Source: Riptortus pedestris (Eukaryota > Arthropoda > Insecta > Hemiptera > Alydidae). From it: 64,000 nt of DNA. The stretch is from the NCBI GenBank assembly GCA_019009955.1, contig CM032228.1:257655001-257719000 (forward strand), in the 5' to 3' direction. Below the pieces are notes generated by a model. It saw only the letters and a list, made by a program, of their open reading frames with translations. It did not search any database and was not told where the DNA came from. Made by a program: the position numbers and the translations under genes. Positions 35,331-45,961 of the stretch are shown here, one piece after another. The first letter of the stretch is position 1; the number at the start of each line of letters is the position of its first letter.

Positions 35331-35625
35331 CGACATGTTTATATGTTTCTCATCTACTAACGATCTGTTGGAAATAATATTTGTAGTTTTATTTCGAATT
35401 GAGTAGTTCATTATGTGACAGATTTAAATTAATCTGAAATTAGTAGTTTTCTCAAGAACTCTGAAAAGTAAAAAATGTAGAAATCTCGGAAATTTAATTT
35501 GTAAAACATTGCCTTGTAGTATCTAACACTGTTATATTCTGTTGCAATTATGCCTGCTGTGTTATCAGCTTATCATGCTTTGAGAATTGTCCATTACATA
35601 CTCTAATAACACAGTTCTACAACCA

Positions 35626-35781
35626 AAAATTTGAGTAGATAATTTTAGCTAATCTTTATGTTTTTTGGTGTGCTGAAACCGAAAATGAAGTCCGTTTTTC
35701 TCTATCACGTACAGATTTTTTCAAATCCACAGAACATAGTATATATATATACCTGTTATACACATAAATATGGTAAGAAGT

Positions 35782-35820
<39 letters not shown>

Positions 35821-36396
35821 CGATTTCTCCTTTTATAAACACACATCTTTCACTAGGTGGTGTAGGCAATGACTCCTTCAGTAGATGCTGTAGGCCTGAG
35901 GGTGTCTAGGCACGACCTGTTCCGACAGGAACGTACTTGTTTGGTCTCAGTAGTCACCGTCTAAAGCTAAACGAGATTGAACTTGTATCAGGAACTTGGA
36001 GCTAAATTTCTGTTCATTCTCTCAGTTCAGTAGTATCAACTGAAGTGAACACATTCACTGAGGTCTCTTAGTTGTGTCAAAGTGATTAAGAACGTATTTT
36101 AAGGTTTGAAAGTGCATTTTGACAAAATGTCTCATCGTCGTTTTGTTACCAGTCCAGACTACTGTTATTTCTACACATTTATGTATTTTGTACAGTAAAC
36201 AACATTGAAATAAATAAAAGATCATGGAAATAAATGAAAACTCTTATTCGCCAATTCTGTTTTCTTTTAATGGTAGTACCTCTGCCCTTACTTGAGATTG
36301 AACAATTTCCTTACGTGATAGAAAAAAACTGACCTCATGTTCGGCTTCAGCACACCAAAAAACATAAAGATTGGCCAAAATCATCAAATCAAATTT
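35626..36396. mobile_element. ~770-bp element with ~85-bp terminal inverted repeats
   Basis: 35626-35710 is inverted at 36313-36396. The central 27 bases of the arms (35651-35677 and 36346-36372) are a perfect match. The interior holds a 31-T run (35785-35815), AATAAATAAAAG at about 36212, and a short frame starting MSHRRFVTSPDYCYF (ATG at about 36127). The arms are consistent with a non-autonomous DNA transposon or a foldback element. I see no clear target-site duplication. Confidence 0.62.
35785..35815. repeat. Poly-T tract (31 nt)
   Basis: Uninterrupted T run, which could be the A tail of a minus-strand retrocopy inside the inverted-repeat element. Confidence 0.9.
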
Positions 36397-36507
36397 CAGA
36401 AAGATTATTTTTGTAGACCTGTGTAATTGCCAGTCTAACTTGATGAATTTAGTATTTTAACACGTGGTATCCTCCCCTTAATCATTTTATTTATTATATA
36501 TACAATA

Positions 36508-37920
36508 CTAGCTCAGATACCCGGCTTCGCCCGGGAATTCATTTGAGGCTGAATGGTGATGGTATTTTTTAGCAGGCTTTACATTGTACAATATTTTAAC
36601 ATTTACCCGTCCCAGTGTTTAGGATTGATACCCGTCGTTGCCGGTGATTTGCTAATAATAGAATTATTTGTTCGATAATTCTTCACAGTCTTCGATATTT
36701 TTATATTTCCCGTCTCTTATACATGTAAATATGGTGCATTTTTATTTCCCTTATAACCCCCCTCCCGTTCGAACCTAAAAATTTTAATATAACTTATAAT
36801 CATGGAAGAATTAATGCTAATTGACATACCAAGTTTTGTTAAGTTCGGTTCAGCCGTTAGTGCCCGCTTTAGATTTTAGTGTATATCTCGTTTATACTTT
36901 TCTATACGACAAAAGTGAAAAAAACAAAAGTTACTTTAAATAGAAAAATAAACTACTTTTGTTATGTTCATATTTGCCGAAAAAGCAATAGGAAACGAAA
37001 TATCGCTATTTTTAAATTCAGGCCTCCCTTATAACCCCCACTCCTGCCCGTCCCTAGAAATGTTAGTATGGCTTATTATAATGAAAGCGTTAGTACTAAT
37101 TCACATACAGAGTTTGGTTTAATTCGGTTTAGTCTTTAGTGCCAAATAAAATTGTGGACTCCCGCCTTAGTTTACAGCGTATAACTCATTTATGCTTCCG
37201 TATACGGCAAAAATGCATATAACAAAAGTTACTCTAAATAACAAAATAAACAACTTTTGTTATGTGCATATTTGCTGAAAAAGCAATAGGAAACGAAATA
37301 TCGCTATTTTTAATTTCAGGCCTCCCTTATAACCCCCACTTCTGTCCGTCCCTAGAAATGTTAGTATGGCATATTATAATGAAGGCGTTAGTACTAATTC
37401 ACATACCGAGTTTGGTTTAATTCGGTTTAGTCTTTAGTGCCAAATAAAATTGTGGACTCCCGCTTTAGTTTATAGCGTATAACTCATTTATGCTTCCGTA
37501 TACGTCAAAAGTGCATATAACAAAAGTTACTTTAAATTACAAAATAAACAACTTTTGTTATGTGCATATTTGCTGAAAAAGCAATAGGAATCGAAATATT
37601 GCTATTTTTAATTTCAGGCCTCCCTTATAACCCCCACTCCTGTTCGTCTTAGAGAATATTAATATAGCCTAAAGTCTAAGTTGGGCTAGTAGTAATATAC
37701 ATACCAAGTTTCATAAAATTCGGTTCAGCCGTTTATGCGTGAAAAGGTAACAAACAAACAAACAAATAAACAAACAAACAAACAAACAAACAAACAAACA
37801 GACACGAAAGAAACAAAATGTAGTTATGGTGTCTATGACATGTGAAACGAAAAGTTATCGTGAAATTTCGCGAAAAAAATCAATGTACAGACAGAGGTTA
37901 CAATTTTATATATATATAGA
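36508..37920 (-). mobile_element. Complete non-autonomous Helitron (reference copy, 1.4 kb)
   Basis: On the minus strand it starts TCTATATATATATAAAATTG at 37920 after a host A. It continues with CAAACAAA-type repeats (complement) and AACGGCTGAACCGAATTT. It ends in hairpin CCCGGGCGAAGCCGGG (complement of 36520-36535), TATCTGAG and CTAG at 36511-36508, then host T. The interior is three tandem ~298-bp units, seen as GTTATGTnCATATTTGC at about 36960, 37259 and 37557. There is no Rep/helicase ORF, so mobilisation would be in trans. Confidence 0.85.
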
Positions 37921-38089
37921 TTATCAGTGTTTTTTAAAAGCTTATTAGCACATTCTCCATAAGGGAAGTAAGGTAATAAGGTCGTATATATATCCTACCT
38001 TAAGATAGCGATGCACCTTGCTTCTTTTCTCTATTGCATTGATAAAACTTTCACTTCCTGCTTTAGAACTTCAATGGTGGATTTTTTTA

Positions 38090-38192
38090 GTCCAACTCGT
38101 TGTGGCGATTCCCCGCTCTTTCCTTCCTTCTAATCTATTATATTCCCTTCTGTGGACAGTCCAACTTTCGCTCCCGTAAAGCAGTTACATCA
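38090..38192 (-). pseudogene. LINE ORF2 fragment
   Basis: The minus strand reads YGSESWTVHRREYNRLEG, the same post-RT segment as at 17114-17285 and probably the same LINE family. Flanking sequence is not recognisable and the fragment is too short for function. Confidence 0.62.
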
Positions 38193-38207
38193 TCCGAATG
38201 AGTTAGC

Positions 38208-38210
<3 letters not shown>

Positions 38211-38263
<53 letters not shown>
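38211..38263. repeat. (TA)n microsatellite
   Basis: About 26 TA units adjoining a SINE fragment. Confidence 0.95.
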
Positions 38264-38265
<2 letters not shown>

Positions 38266-38350
38266 TAATTAGGACGGATTATCTACAGGTCACCACTCTT
38301 TACTAGCCAGGGTCGGACTAAGGATTTTATATAGTGATTTGGGCACAAAT
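38264..38350 (-). mobile_element. tRNA-derived SINE, 3' fragment
   Basis: AATTAGGACGGATTATCTAC and TAGCCAGGGTCGGACTAAGG match the 3' half of the family in reverse. The Pol III head is absent. Confidence 0.7.
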
Positions 38351-38689
38351 CCCTACTGGCTAGACTGACAAGGGGTGTGCATGGCCTTCCTCCCACCGAT
38401 TTAAACGAACATTTTTTAGTGTGTAATACCTAATGAAAAACAAATTCTGTTAAAGCGTGAGAACATTTCATGCGTTCGTCTAAAAAAAAAAGAATGTTAA
38501 AGTTTGCCTGAAAGTCTTGAGGTGTTGTTAAGGTGAGTACTTGAAAGGGATTCGGTGTCTCAATAGTAGTGTTATTTTTTTATAGCCGTAAGATCTCGAG
38601 ATCAAATATCGCCCGGAGCGACTTTTTTTTCTGGAAAGTGTTCTATATATTTAAAAAATAATAATGTTTAATGAGCATATCTTTCTTAT

Positions 38690-39281
38690 TTGATTACGTA
38701 TTTGATAAAAACTTGTACAACAAAAGTTACTCTATATAAGAAAATTAACAATTTTTTTGTGGTGCAGTTTTGCAGAAAAACAAATTTCGACTCAAAAAAT
38801 GTTAATAGATATAATATGGAGGAGTTGATGCTAGTTGACATGCTGAATATTGTTGTGTTAGGCTCCGTCGCTTGTAGCCGTACATTTTACTCCAGCTATA
38901 GTTTTTAGCGTATATCTCGTTTATGATTCGGTATACGACAAAGGTCTAGAACAAATGTCACTTTGAATAACAAGATAAACCACTTTTGATACTTGCATCT
39001 TTGCCGAAAGGAAACGAAATATCGCAAATTTAAGGGGTCCCTTATAACTCCCACTCCTGTTCGATATTGATAATATTAGTATAGCCTATAGTCTAAGTTG
39101 GGTTAGTAGTAAATAGTAGCATGGTTCATATAATTCGGTTCTGCGTGAAAAGGCAGCAACAGACAAACAGACACCAAAGCCACAATTTGCACATATCTTT
39201 TCAATGTAAAACGAAAAAGTATCGTGAAATTTAGTAGAAAAATTCAATGTACAGACAGACGTTACAATTTTATATATCTTA
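38690..39281 (-). mobile_element. Helitron, 3'-truncated and diverged
   Basis: Two eroded internal units and the 5' region (AGACAAACAGACACC, GTACAGACAGACGTTAC, TATATATC) match 36508-37920. The hairpin and CTAG end are missing. Confidence 0.65.
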
Positions 39282-39462
39282 GAATCTTGGGAAGATGATA
39301 TGAATTGGATTAAGAACCAGGGTCATTAGGTATGTTGATGAGCAAGTGGGGAAAGTACCTTCTGGAGTAATATGATATAATTGGGTGAGATCAGCTGGGA
39401 GTAGGAGCTGACGTCACTGCTACATCGGTCTTATCACTCACACTCACTATTCCAATATTGTA

Positions 39463-39560
39463 CTTTAGGTGGTCAGCCAAGTGAGGGGAGGTGTTGCTTT
39501 CAATAAACTCTGCATGCATAGTCCTCGGTTCGATTCCCGTTATTTTATCCATTCATATCA
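39463..39560 (+). mobile_element. tRNA-like Pol III head (SINE or tRNA pseudogene)
   Basis: GGTGGTCAGCCAAGTGAGG is an A-box-like block. GTCCTCGGTTCGATTCCCG (39521-39539) contains a consensus B box. The sequence between is longer than a normal tRNA arm and does not fold into a clean cloverleaf by eye. It does not match the other SINE family here. Confidence 0.45.
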
Positions 39561-39951
39561 AGGCTAGAATCATACCGCACTTTAATCAAAATGATCAACA
39601 ATGGTGTTATTGTATCTTCCAATAAGGCATTGTATAAATAAAATAATAATCTGATCGTTGGGTGGCAAACTTCATTTTAATCCCGTTAAAATAGGTTAGA
39701 AAAAAATCAAAATAAAAGGATAACTCCAAGAGCGAATGGCAACTTTCCATTTGTCACCATATTTGGTTCTATTTACTTCATGGGCTCCATCAACGATAGG
39801 AACAGAAGCAGCATCTAGGCACTTGCCGAACTAGAGAATGATTTTATGAGAACCTCATTTGAAAATTGACGTAGGTACTTTGAAGAGTATGTCATTGACC
39901 TTGTTTAGAAAGGAAATATGGTGAGGGAATAAATAGGGAAGGAGGTAGATT

Positions 39952-40857
39952 TTGGATGGGAATCGAGGAATATTGAGTTGTTGGAATTGAACAAGCATCT
40001 TATTGGTAGAAGGCTTCCTAGTTCGGGCCTCAACCTCACCACCACCAACAATATTTGGATGGGAATCGAGGAATATTGAGTTGTTGGAATTGAACAAGCA
40101 TCTTATTGGTAGAAGGCTTCCTAGTTCGGGCCTCAACCTCACCACCACCAACAATATTTGGATGGGAATCGAGGAATATTGAGTTGTTGGAATTGAACAA
40201 GCATCTTATTGGTAGAAGGCTTCCTAGTTCGGGCCTCAACCTCACCACCACCAACAATATTTGGATGGGAATCGAGGAATATTGAGTTGTTGGAATTGAA
40301 CAAGCATCTTATTGGTAGAAGGCTTCCTAGTTCGGGCCTCAACCTCACCACCACCAACAATATTTGGATGGGAATCGAGGAATATTGAGTTGTTGGAATT
40401 GAACAAGCATCTTATTGGTAGAAGGCTTCCTAGTTCGGGCCTCAACCTCACCACCACCAACAATATTTGGATGGGAATCGAGGAATATTGAGTTGTTGGA
40501 ATTGAACAAGCATCTTATTGGTAGAAGGCTTCCTAGTTCGGGCCTCAACCTCACCACCACCAACAATATTTGGATGGGAATCGAGGAATATTGAGTTGTT
40601 GGAATTGAACAAGCATCTTATTGGTAGAAGGCTTCCTAGTTCGGGCCTCAACCTCACCACCACCAACAATATTTGGATGGGAATCGAGGAATATTGAGTT
40701 GTTGGAATTGAACAAGCATCTTATTGGTAGAAGGCTTCCTAGTTCGGGCCTCAACCTCACCACCACCAACAATATTTGGATGGGAATCGAGGAATATTGA
40801 GTTGTTGGAATTGAACAAGCATCTTATTGGTAGAAGGCTTCCTAGTTCGGGCCTCAA
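39952..40857. repeat. 103-bp tandem array, 8.8 nearly identical units
   Basis: TTGGATGGGAATCGAGG starts each unit at 39952, 40055, 40158, 40261, 40364, 40467, 40570, 40673 and 40776. I saw no differences between the full units, so the expansion or homogenisation is recent. The overlapping 73-residue minus-strand frames spaced 103 bp apart are shadows of the repeat. The last unit breaks into Helentron-like core at 40858. Confidence 0.97.
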
Positions 40858-40864
40858 CTTTTTG

Positions 40865-41310
40865 AACAACGGGGAAATTTTGAAAATTCTTAACATTATT
40901 ATGCGTCGGATCGAAAAATTATATAGACAAATCTTATTGCAAATGTTCATGCACATTACATGTTGTTATGCACTTTTTTTTCGACTATCTTGATTATTAA
41001 CCGGGATATTTACATTTCTTAAGTATATGGCCTCTAGTAAACCCCTAATCCTACTTCTGTCATATAAGCCGTTATATTATGAAGCATTCTACTCTAAGCT
41101 TCAATAACAAATATTGTTTTCAAGTGCCGCGAGATTCATGAAAATGTGTGATGAGACGTCATCGATTAATATTTGACTTTATTGTCTGGAAAATGTTTAT
41201 TAGATCTATAGCATACTCGATATTTAACAGTGTCAGTCAACACTAAAGATCATATTTGTTATTGGCCGATATCGGATTTGGAGCATTGGAGGGGGGGGGG
41301 TGGATTCGAA
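40865..41310 (+). mobile_element. Helentron-like element, distal half
   Basis: TATGCGTCGGATCGAAAAAT, GATTATTAACCGGGATATTT and GTCATATAAGCCGTTATAT continue the family order immediately after the 103-bp array. The array occupies the place of the proximal half. Confidence 0.6.
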
Positions 41311-41689
41311 AAATCAATACATTTTTTCGTAAATCAAAATCGTGCTTCTTTGTTTCCAGCGGTCAGTAAGTGTCCCTTCTAGAAAAACCTGTCATGCCCG
41401 CTGAGACTTTTTGATCTTTGATAAGACTGTGATAATGAAACAAAAACAGCTTATTACTAAAGAGAGTCCAACAGGTGTGTTAGTGGCTGTCCTAAATGCA
41501 ATCTGCTGACGACACCATTAGCCTTCATCAGTGCAAAAACTCTTTGTCTTCTTCCTACTGGCCCAGATGAACTTTAAATGGATTTTTAATTTAAACTTAA
41601 TATTCTTTTTTGTCGTAGCTACTCGAGTTTCCTGCAAGAAGTGGAAATAATGGTTCCTAAGAGATTAGCTTATCATTTACTAAAATTTG

Positions 41690-41752
41690 TTTTCGCACAT
41701 TTCCCTCAAGGGAAATCCGCTTAGTTAACGCCCTGCGTGGCGGACTTTTACC
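41690..41752 (+). mobile_element. Helentron-like 5' and 3' ends fused (~60 bp)
   Basis: The palindrome core TTTCCCTCAAGGGAAA is followed with no interior by TCCGCTTAGTTAACG, CCCTGCGTGG and CGGACTTTT. The GGGAAA is shared by both ends, so this looks like a recombination product that removed everything between them. Confidence 0.6.
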
Positions 41753-42639
41753 GAGCCATTACATAATTTTAGTGCCTAGATGCATTTTTCAAATATGAAC
41801 AACATTCAACTGAACTGTTCACGAAGAAGCAAAGCTTGCTTCACAAATCATAACCTGCTGTATTGTGCTGGTAAAATAGCTCTATGCATTGCCTCTCGAT
41901 GCTGAGTGGGAAACAGGGAAAAGGCTGAAAGGAAATTTACGTATTTCAATTAAATGGTAACCAATAAAAAACTTACAAATATGAATTCAATTAATTTCAT
42001 TGTATATTATTAAATAATAAACTTCTATAATAAATTCATTGTAAAAATATCTCAAATCAATTTGAATGCATTTTCTAAATTTTATCATGTTAGTGTTTAT
42101 ACATAATAAGTAAATTGCATTATTACGATTATCATTAAATTTATTGAAGGGTGAACAAGTTTTCTAATTTATTAGAATCGTATTACCACTCTAAAGAGGC
42201 ATAAAGTATTTTTGGGCCTATTTTTATGATAAATACTAAACATTTTTGATAATATTCATGTTGTCTATAAAAGCCTAGCTTTCTGAGTGGGTATGGGGGT
42301 GGTTTCCCGTAGCCTTCCAACCATCCAACAACGAAGGCATCATGGGAAAAGTACATTTATACCAATAAATACATGACTAGAGAAAATTCCAGGCGAGAAC
42401 AGTTTTTGGACGGGCATCCGTCGGTAGCCTGTAGCCCGCATCAGCTGACTAATGATAGACTAGTAACTAGATAGAATATGCAGACAACATTAACGTACCC
42501 TCTCGTCATGCCCCACTTGGGTACGTTGTATCTTGTAAGTGGGAATTCAGTTAAGGCCATAAATAGTGCACTCGTAGTAAAAATATATTAAGTTTGAATA
42601 ATAATAATATATTTAAATAATAATAAATAATGACTCTAA
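41753..42639. other. Unassigned AT-rich stretch
   Basis: No gene or repeat end recognised. Confidence 0.4.
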
Positions 42640-42960
42640 AATCTGTCAGTTTAATAATTAATTATGTGTAATACAAACTGTAATGAAAAATGTCAGTCAG
42701 TTTACAATACAAATTAATAATCTCTACAATGGAAAGCGGCTGAATTCTAAACAAACAGACCAGCCAACCTCGTAGCGCTCAATAGATAGATAGACCGGAA
42801 AGACAAACAATTAATGAAATAAATCTGAATATAACATTAATTTTATTGAAAGCAATTTAATAAAGCTAGTGCTGTAATATGTAATGAATCAGAATCAGTT
42901 TTATCTCAATCACTCAAATTTTAGTAACCAAAGAATAAAAGAAGAGAGGGGCGGGGGCAT
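42640..42960 (-). mobile_element. Helentron-like element, long-subfamily extension
   Basis: AATCTCTACAATGGAAAGCGG, ACAAACAATTAATGAAATA and TTTTATCTCAATCACTC match 49240-49450 closely. The termini are not present. Confidence 0.58.
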
Positions 42961-43296
42961 ATTTCTCATGCAGCCATTTTATATTGGGCACCCTGTTTAT
43001 AAATTATATTTATAAATGAATGGGGCTAAACAGGTCTTGTCTTGCTTATATATTAATATAATTTTAATGGGAATGGATGTGAGAGCAGCAGGTGGTAAAT
43101 ATGCTGGGTTTATTCAACGTCCCTTCCTGACAGGCTTTCTTAAATAAAATTTGAGAAATGCAGAGGCCATAGGTTAATGCACCTTTAAAAAGATGGTCCT
43201 CTTCAATTGCACTACTCTGTTTCATATTCTGCAGCTTATCTCTCCTTCAATATAGTCAATCTGCGATATGTTTAATTATTTTCTGTTTTGTTGCAG

Positions 43297-43327
43297 GTTA
43301 GTGTTGGAGCCGGAGACCTACCTGTTG
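43297..43327 (+). CDS. Candidate 31-nt microexon
   Basis: TTTTGTTGCAG precedes and GTATGTACTG follows. Spliced to the acceptor TTTCTGCAG at 43470-43478 (a 151-nt intron) it would read VSVGAGDLPVGQT and stop. The acceptor and donor contexts resemble those at 23860-23897. No upstream exon or homology is known, so this is weak. Confidence 0.2.
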
Positions 43328-43588
43328 GTATGTACTGTCCTAAGTAAAATGGTATTCCAGCTACTCTTTTATCCTAACCTATTTACTCTCCATTTATGTC
43401 TCAAATACACTAATTATTATTGTGAAAGCGATCTTGTCGGCCATCTACCCCTCACTGTAATATATATACTTTCTGCAGGTCAAACTTGATATGATGCCTC
43501 TTCAGGAATTGCCATTAGTAACTTCCATTCATAAATGCCAAATGGTTGACTAGCCGGCAACGGTTGACAGTATATAGAAAAGCTGGTG

Positions 43589-43620
43589 TATATAAACAGC
43601 TGTTGTGAGCCTCCTCATTC
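43589..43620 (+). promoter_or_regulatory. TATA box plus initiator-like site
   Basis: TATATAAA at 43589-43596 and TCATTC at 43615-43620 (A at +28 from the first T) fit the arthropod TATA/TCAKTY initiator geometry. No convincing open frame follows within 400 bp. Confidence 0.3.
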
Positions 43621-43996
43621 AATCCATTTCCACATCCAAGTTCACTTGCACCAAGAGTTTTATAACATTCATAAAACCTTACAAAGCTACCAACAGTTTA
43701 CTCTGACATTAGATTGTTTTAACATTTGTGTATATGTTATGTATATAGAAAATGGTTTAAACGATTACATATGTGCGCGTGTATGTATAAGTAAGTGTGC
43801 CTTAAGCTGATACAAGTCTTTTTGGTTGCCAAACAAATTAAGAACTTGCTTAGTTTCTTATTTACAACTTTTTTCTTTGTACTCAATGAATGAAGTATTG
43901 CAATTGCGAAAATTTTGGATTTTCAGTTTTCAAGGAGTTATCTGTATTCGGTCCCTTTTGACTTGTGATGCCTGTAATATCTCCCATAATATACCC

Positions 43997-44415
43997 AAGT
44001 CCGGCACGCAGGGGCTGCGTTAACTAAGCAGGTTTGTCACCTGCACCACGTATTTGCGTTTATCTCAAAAAGGAAAAGTTTAATGGGCACAATTTTTGGT
44101 ATTTATGTTTCAAATAAAGTGCTTTATGATATAACAGCTTATTCTTAATATGGCATGATGTCGGTTAATCAAGATAGTGCGAATTCGCGTATAACATTAT
44201 AGCAAATTTAATTTGCAATAAGATTTGTTGTTTACGCTTTTTCGATCAGCCGTATAATGACGGAGATAAATCGAATTTTCGAAATTCCCTCTCTAAACCC
44301 TTCTCCCCCCCCCACTTTTCCAATTTCAGACATTAACGAATATGGTTTTTCTTTTTATATAAAACCTATAAATATCGAATTTGGTAAAGATAGAACAAAA
44401 TTTTGCTATCTGGAT
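43997..44415 (-). mobile_element. Helentron-like element, 5'-truncated
   Basis: The 3' end GGCACGCAGGGGCTGCG and AAGCAGGTTTG, subterminal CGTATTTGCGTTTATCTC, core and poly-C segment are in order in reverse. The 5' terminus is missing. Confidence 0.65.
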
Positions 44416-44754
44416 TCTAAAGAATAGGAAAAGTTGTGTTATAAATATTAATGTGTAGATAATGTATTTGTGGATGAGTTGATAAGGAGGTGTCCATCAT
44501 TGCTGGTATTTACACAGGATCAGCTACATAATGCAGCAGGTGCATTCATCTTTCGAATAGGCTGCCTGCTTCCTTGGACAACAGGGAAAATGGAATCTGT
44601 TTAATGTTTTATTCCTAAAAATGTTGTACAACCTTGAAGTTGTGTTAATAAAGTACCAAGTGGATCATGGAGTCAGCCTGACTTCCCTCGAGCAAGTGTA
44701 TTCCTCAAGTCCACCACACATCAATAGCTCTATATCAACAAGCTGCATATCACC

Positions 44755-45283
44755 ATGTTTTAGCCCTTAACGGAATCAACTGTTCAGATCATACTCATGA
44801 CGTCAATTTCAAAAAACTTTATTTTTTTCAAATATATATTATATAATAATAAAATTATTATAATTATATATAAATATATAATATTTTTTTTTAAATTTTG
44901 TTTTGTCATTTTTTTTTAAAGCAATAGGAAACGAAATATCGCAATTTTTAATTTCAGGCCCCCCTTATAACCCCCACTCCTCTTCGTCTCAGGGAATATT
45001 AACATAGCCTTAAGTGTATGTTGGGTTAGTAGTAATATACATACAAAGTATCATAAAATTCGGTTCAGCCGTTTATGCGTGAAAAGGTAACAAACTAACA
45101 AACAGACACCAAAGAAACAAAATGGAGTTATGGTGTTTATGACACGTGAAACGAAAAGTTATCGTGAAATTTTGAGAAAAAAATCAATGTACAGACAGAG
45201 GTTACAATTTTATATGTATATTGATTAACTTCACGAGGGAAATTGCTTAGTTTACTCAGCCCCTGCGTGACGGACTTTCTTGT
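44755..45283 (+). mobile_element. Helentron-like element carrying a nested Helitron
   Basis: The degraded 5' end TTTTAGCCCTTAACGGAATC and CATACTCATGACG lead into a TA-rich stretch (44840-44890). Helitron DNA (44918-45224) follows, then the intact 3' end GAGGGAAATTGCTTAG, hairpin-like CTCAGCCCCTGCG and TGACGGACTTT. The core between was lost. Confidence 0.62.
44918..45224 (-). mobile_element. Helitron 5' portion, nested
   Basis: Minus strand A|TCAATATACATATAAAATTG starts at 45224 and runs through AACGGCTGAACCGAATTT into one internal unit before ending in the host TA-rich tract. The 3' hairpin is absent. Confidence 0.72.
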
Positions 45284-45960
45284 CTTATATTGGTTTCATA
45301 TTATTTGTCCAAGATTTGCCATCAAGGAATAGCGGCTAAATGTAGAAAGAGAAGGTGTAAATAAATAGTAGGGTGAATGAACTAAGCATAAATGATGGAG
45401 GCGAATCGATTTGAGGAAGCCCTATTGACTTCCGCCTTTTTAAAATTGCATATCTCGCTGCTGTCAATCAGATATATCTCTTTGGCTGAGTCAGCCCTCG
45501 ATTGAAAATCAATGTTCATCATTCCCTTTCATCTATAATGCCCTCTCTCTTCACATTCTTGACGCCTCAACCTTTCTCTCCATAAATAAATTATAAGACT
45601 TTGGTTCTAAATATATCGTGCTCCAGCCTGCATTGCCTCTTATTGACTCTTACAACTGTAGTTTTTTTGCCGAATTGCTCCTTAAAAGAAATTAGTTATT
45701 TTAAGGAACGAAAATTGAGCATGATATGAGTTGATTTTGCCGAATACTTTCTGAAGAAACTCGCCTAGCAAGGTAATGCAAGTAGATATCCTTGTCTAGA
45801 TGAATGGCCCACTGACCTCATCGCAAATTGAATTCTCATTTACTCTAATCATTGGAAGACATATTTCCAGCTTGACTCTCTCACCAACCTGTTCATAATG
45901 CAGAGAATCATGTCCGCCATGCAACTGCGGCCTAAAGTAAACACATTTATATATATATAT
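45284..45960. other. Unassigned stretch with possible degraded Helentron-like 5' end
   Basis: GCCGAATTGCTCCTTAAAAG and AAATTAGTTATTT at about 45668-45701 may be an eroded 5' terminus of the copy whose distal half lies at 46838-47230. Confidence 0.35.
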
Positions 45961-45961
45961 A

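Noticed and set aside
39463..39560. Functional tRNA gene
   Set aside because: A B box and A-like box are present but the cloverleaf arms do not pair by eye; a SINE head is more likely.
39855..40956. Series of identical 73-residue minus-strand proteins
   Set aside because: They are the 103-bp unit read twice, offset by one period each time.
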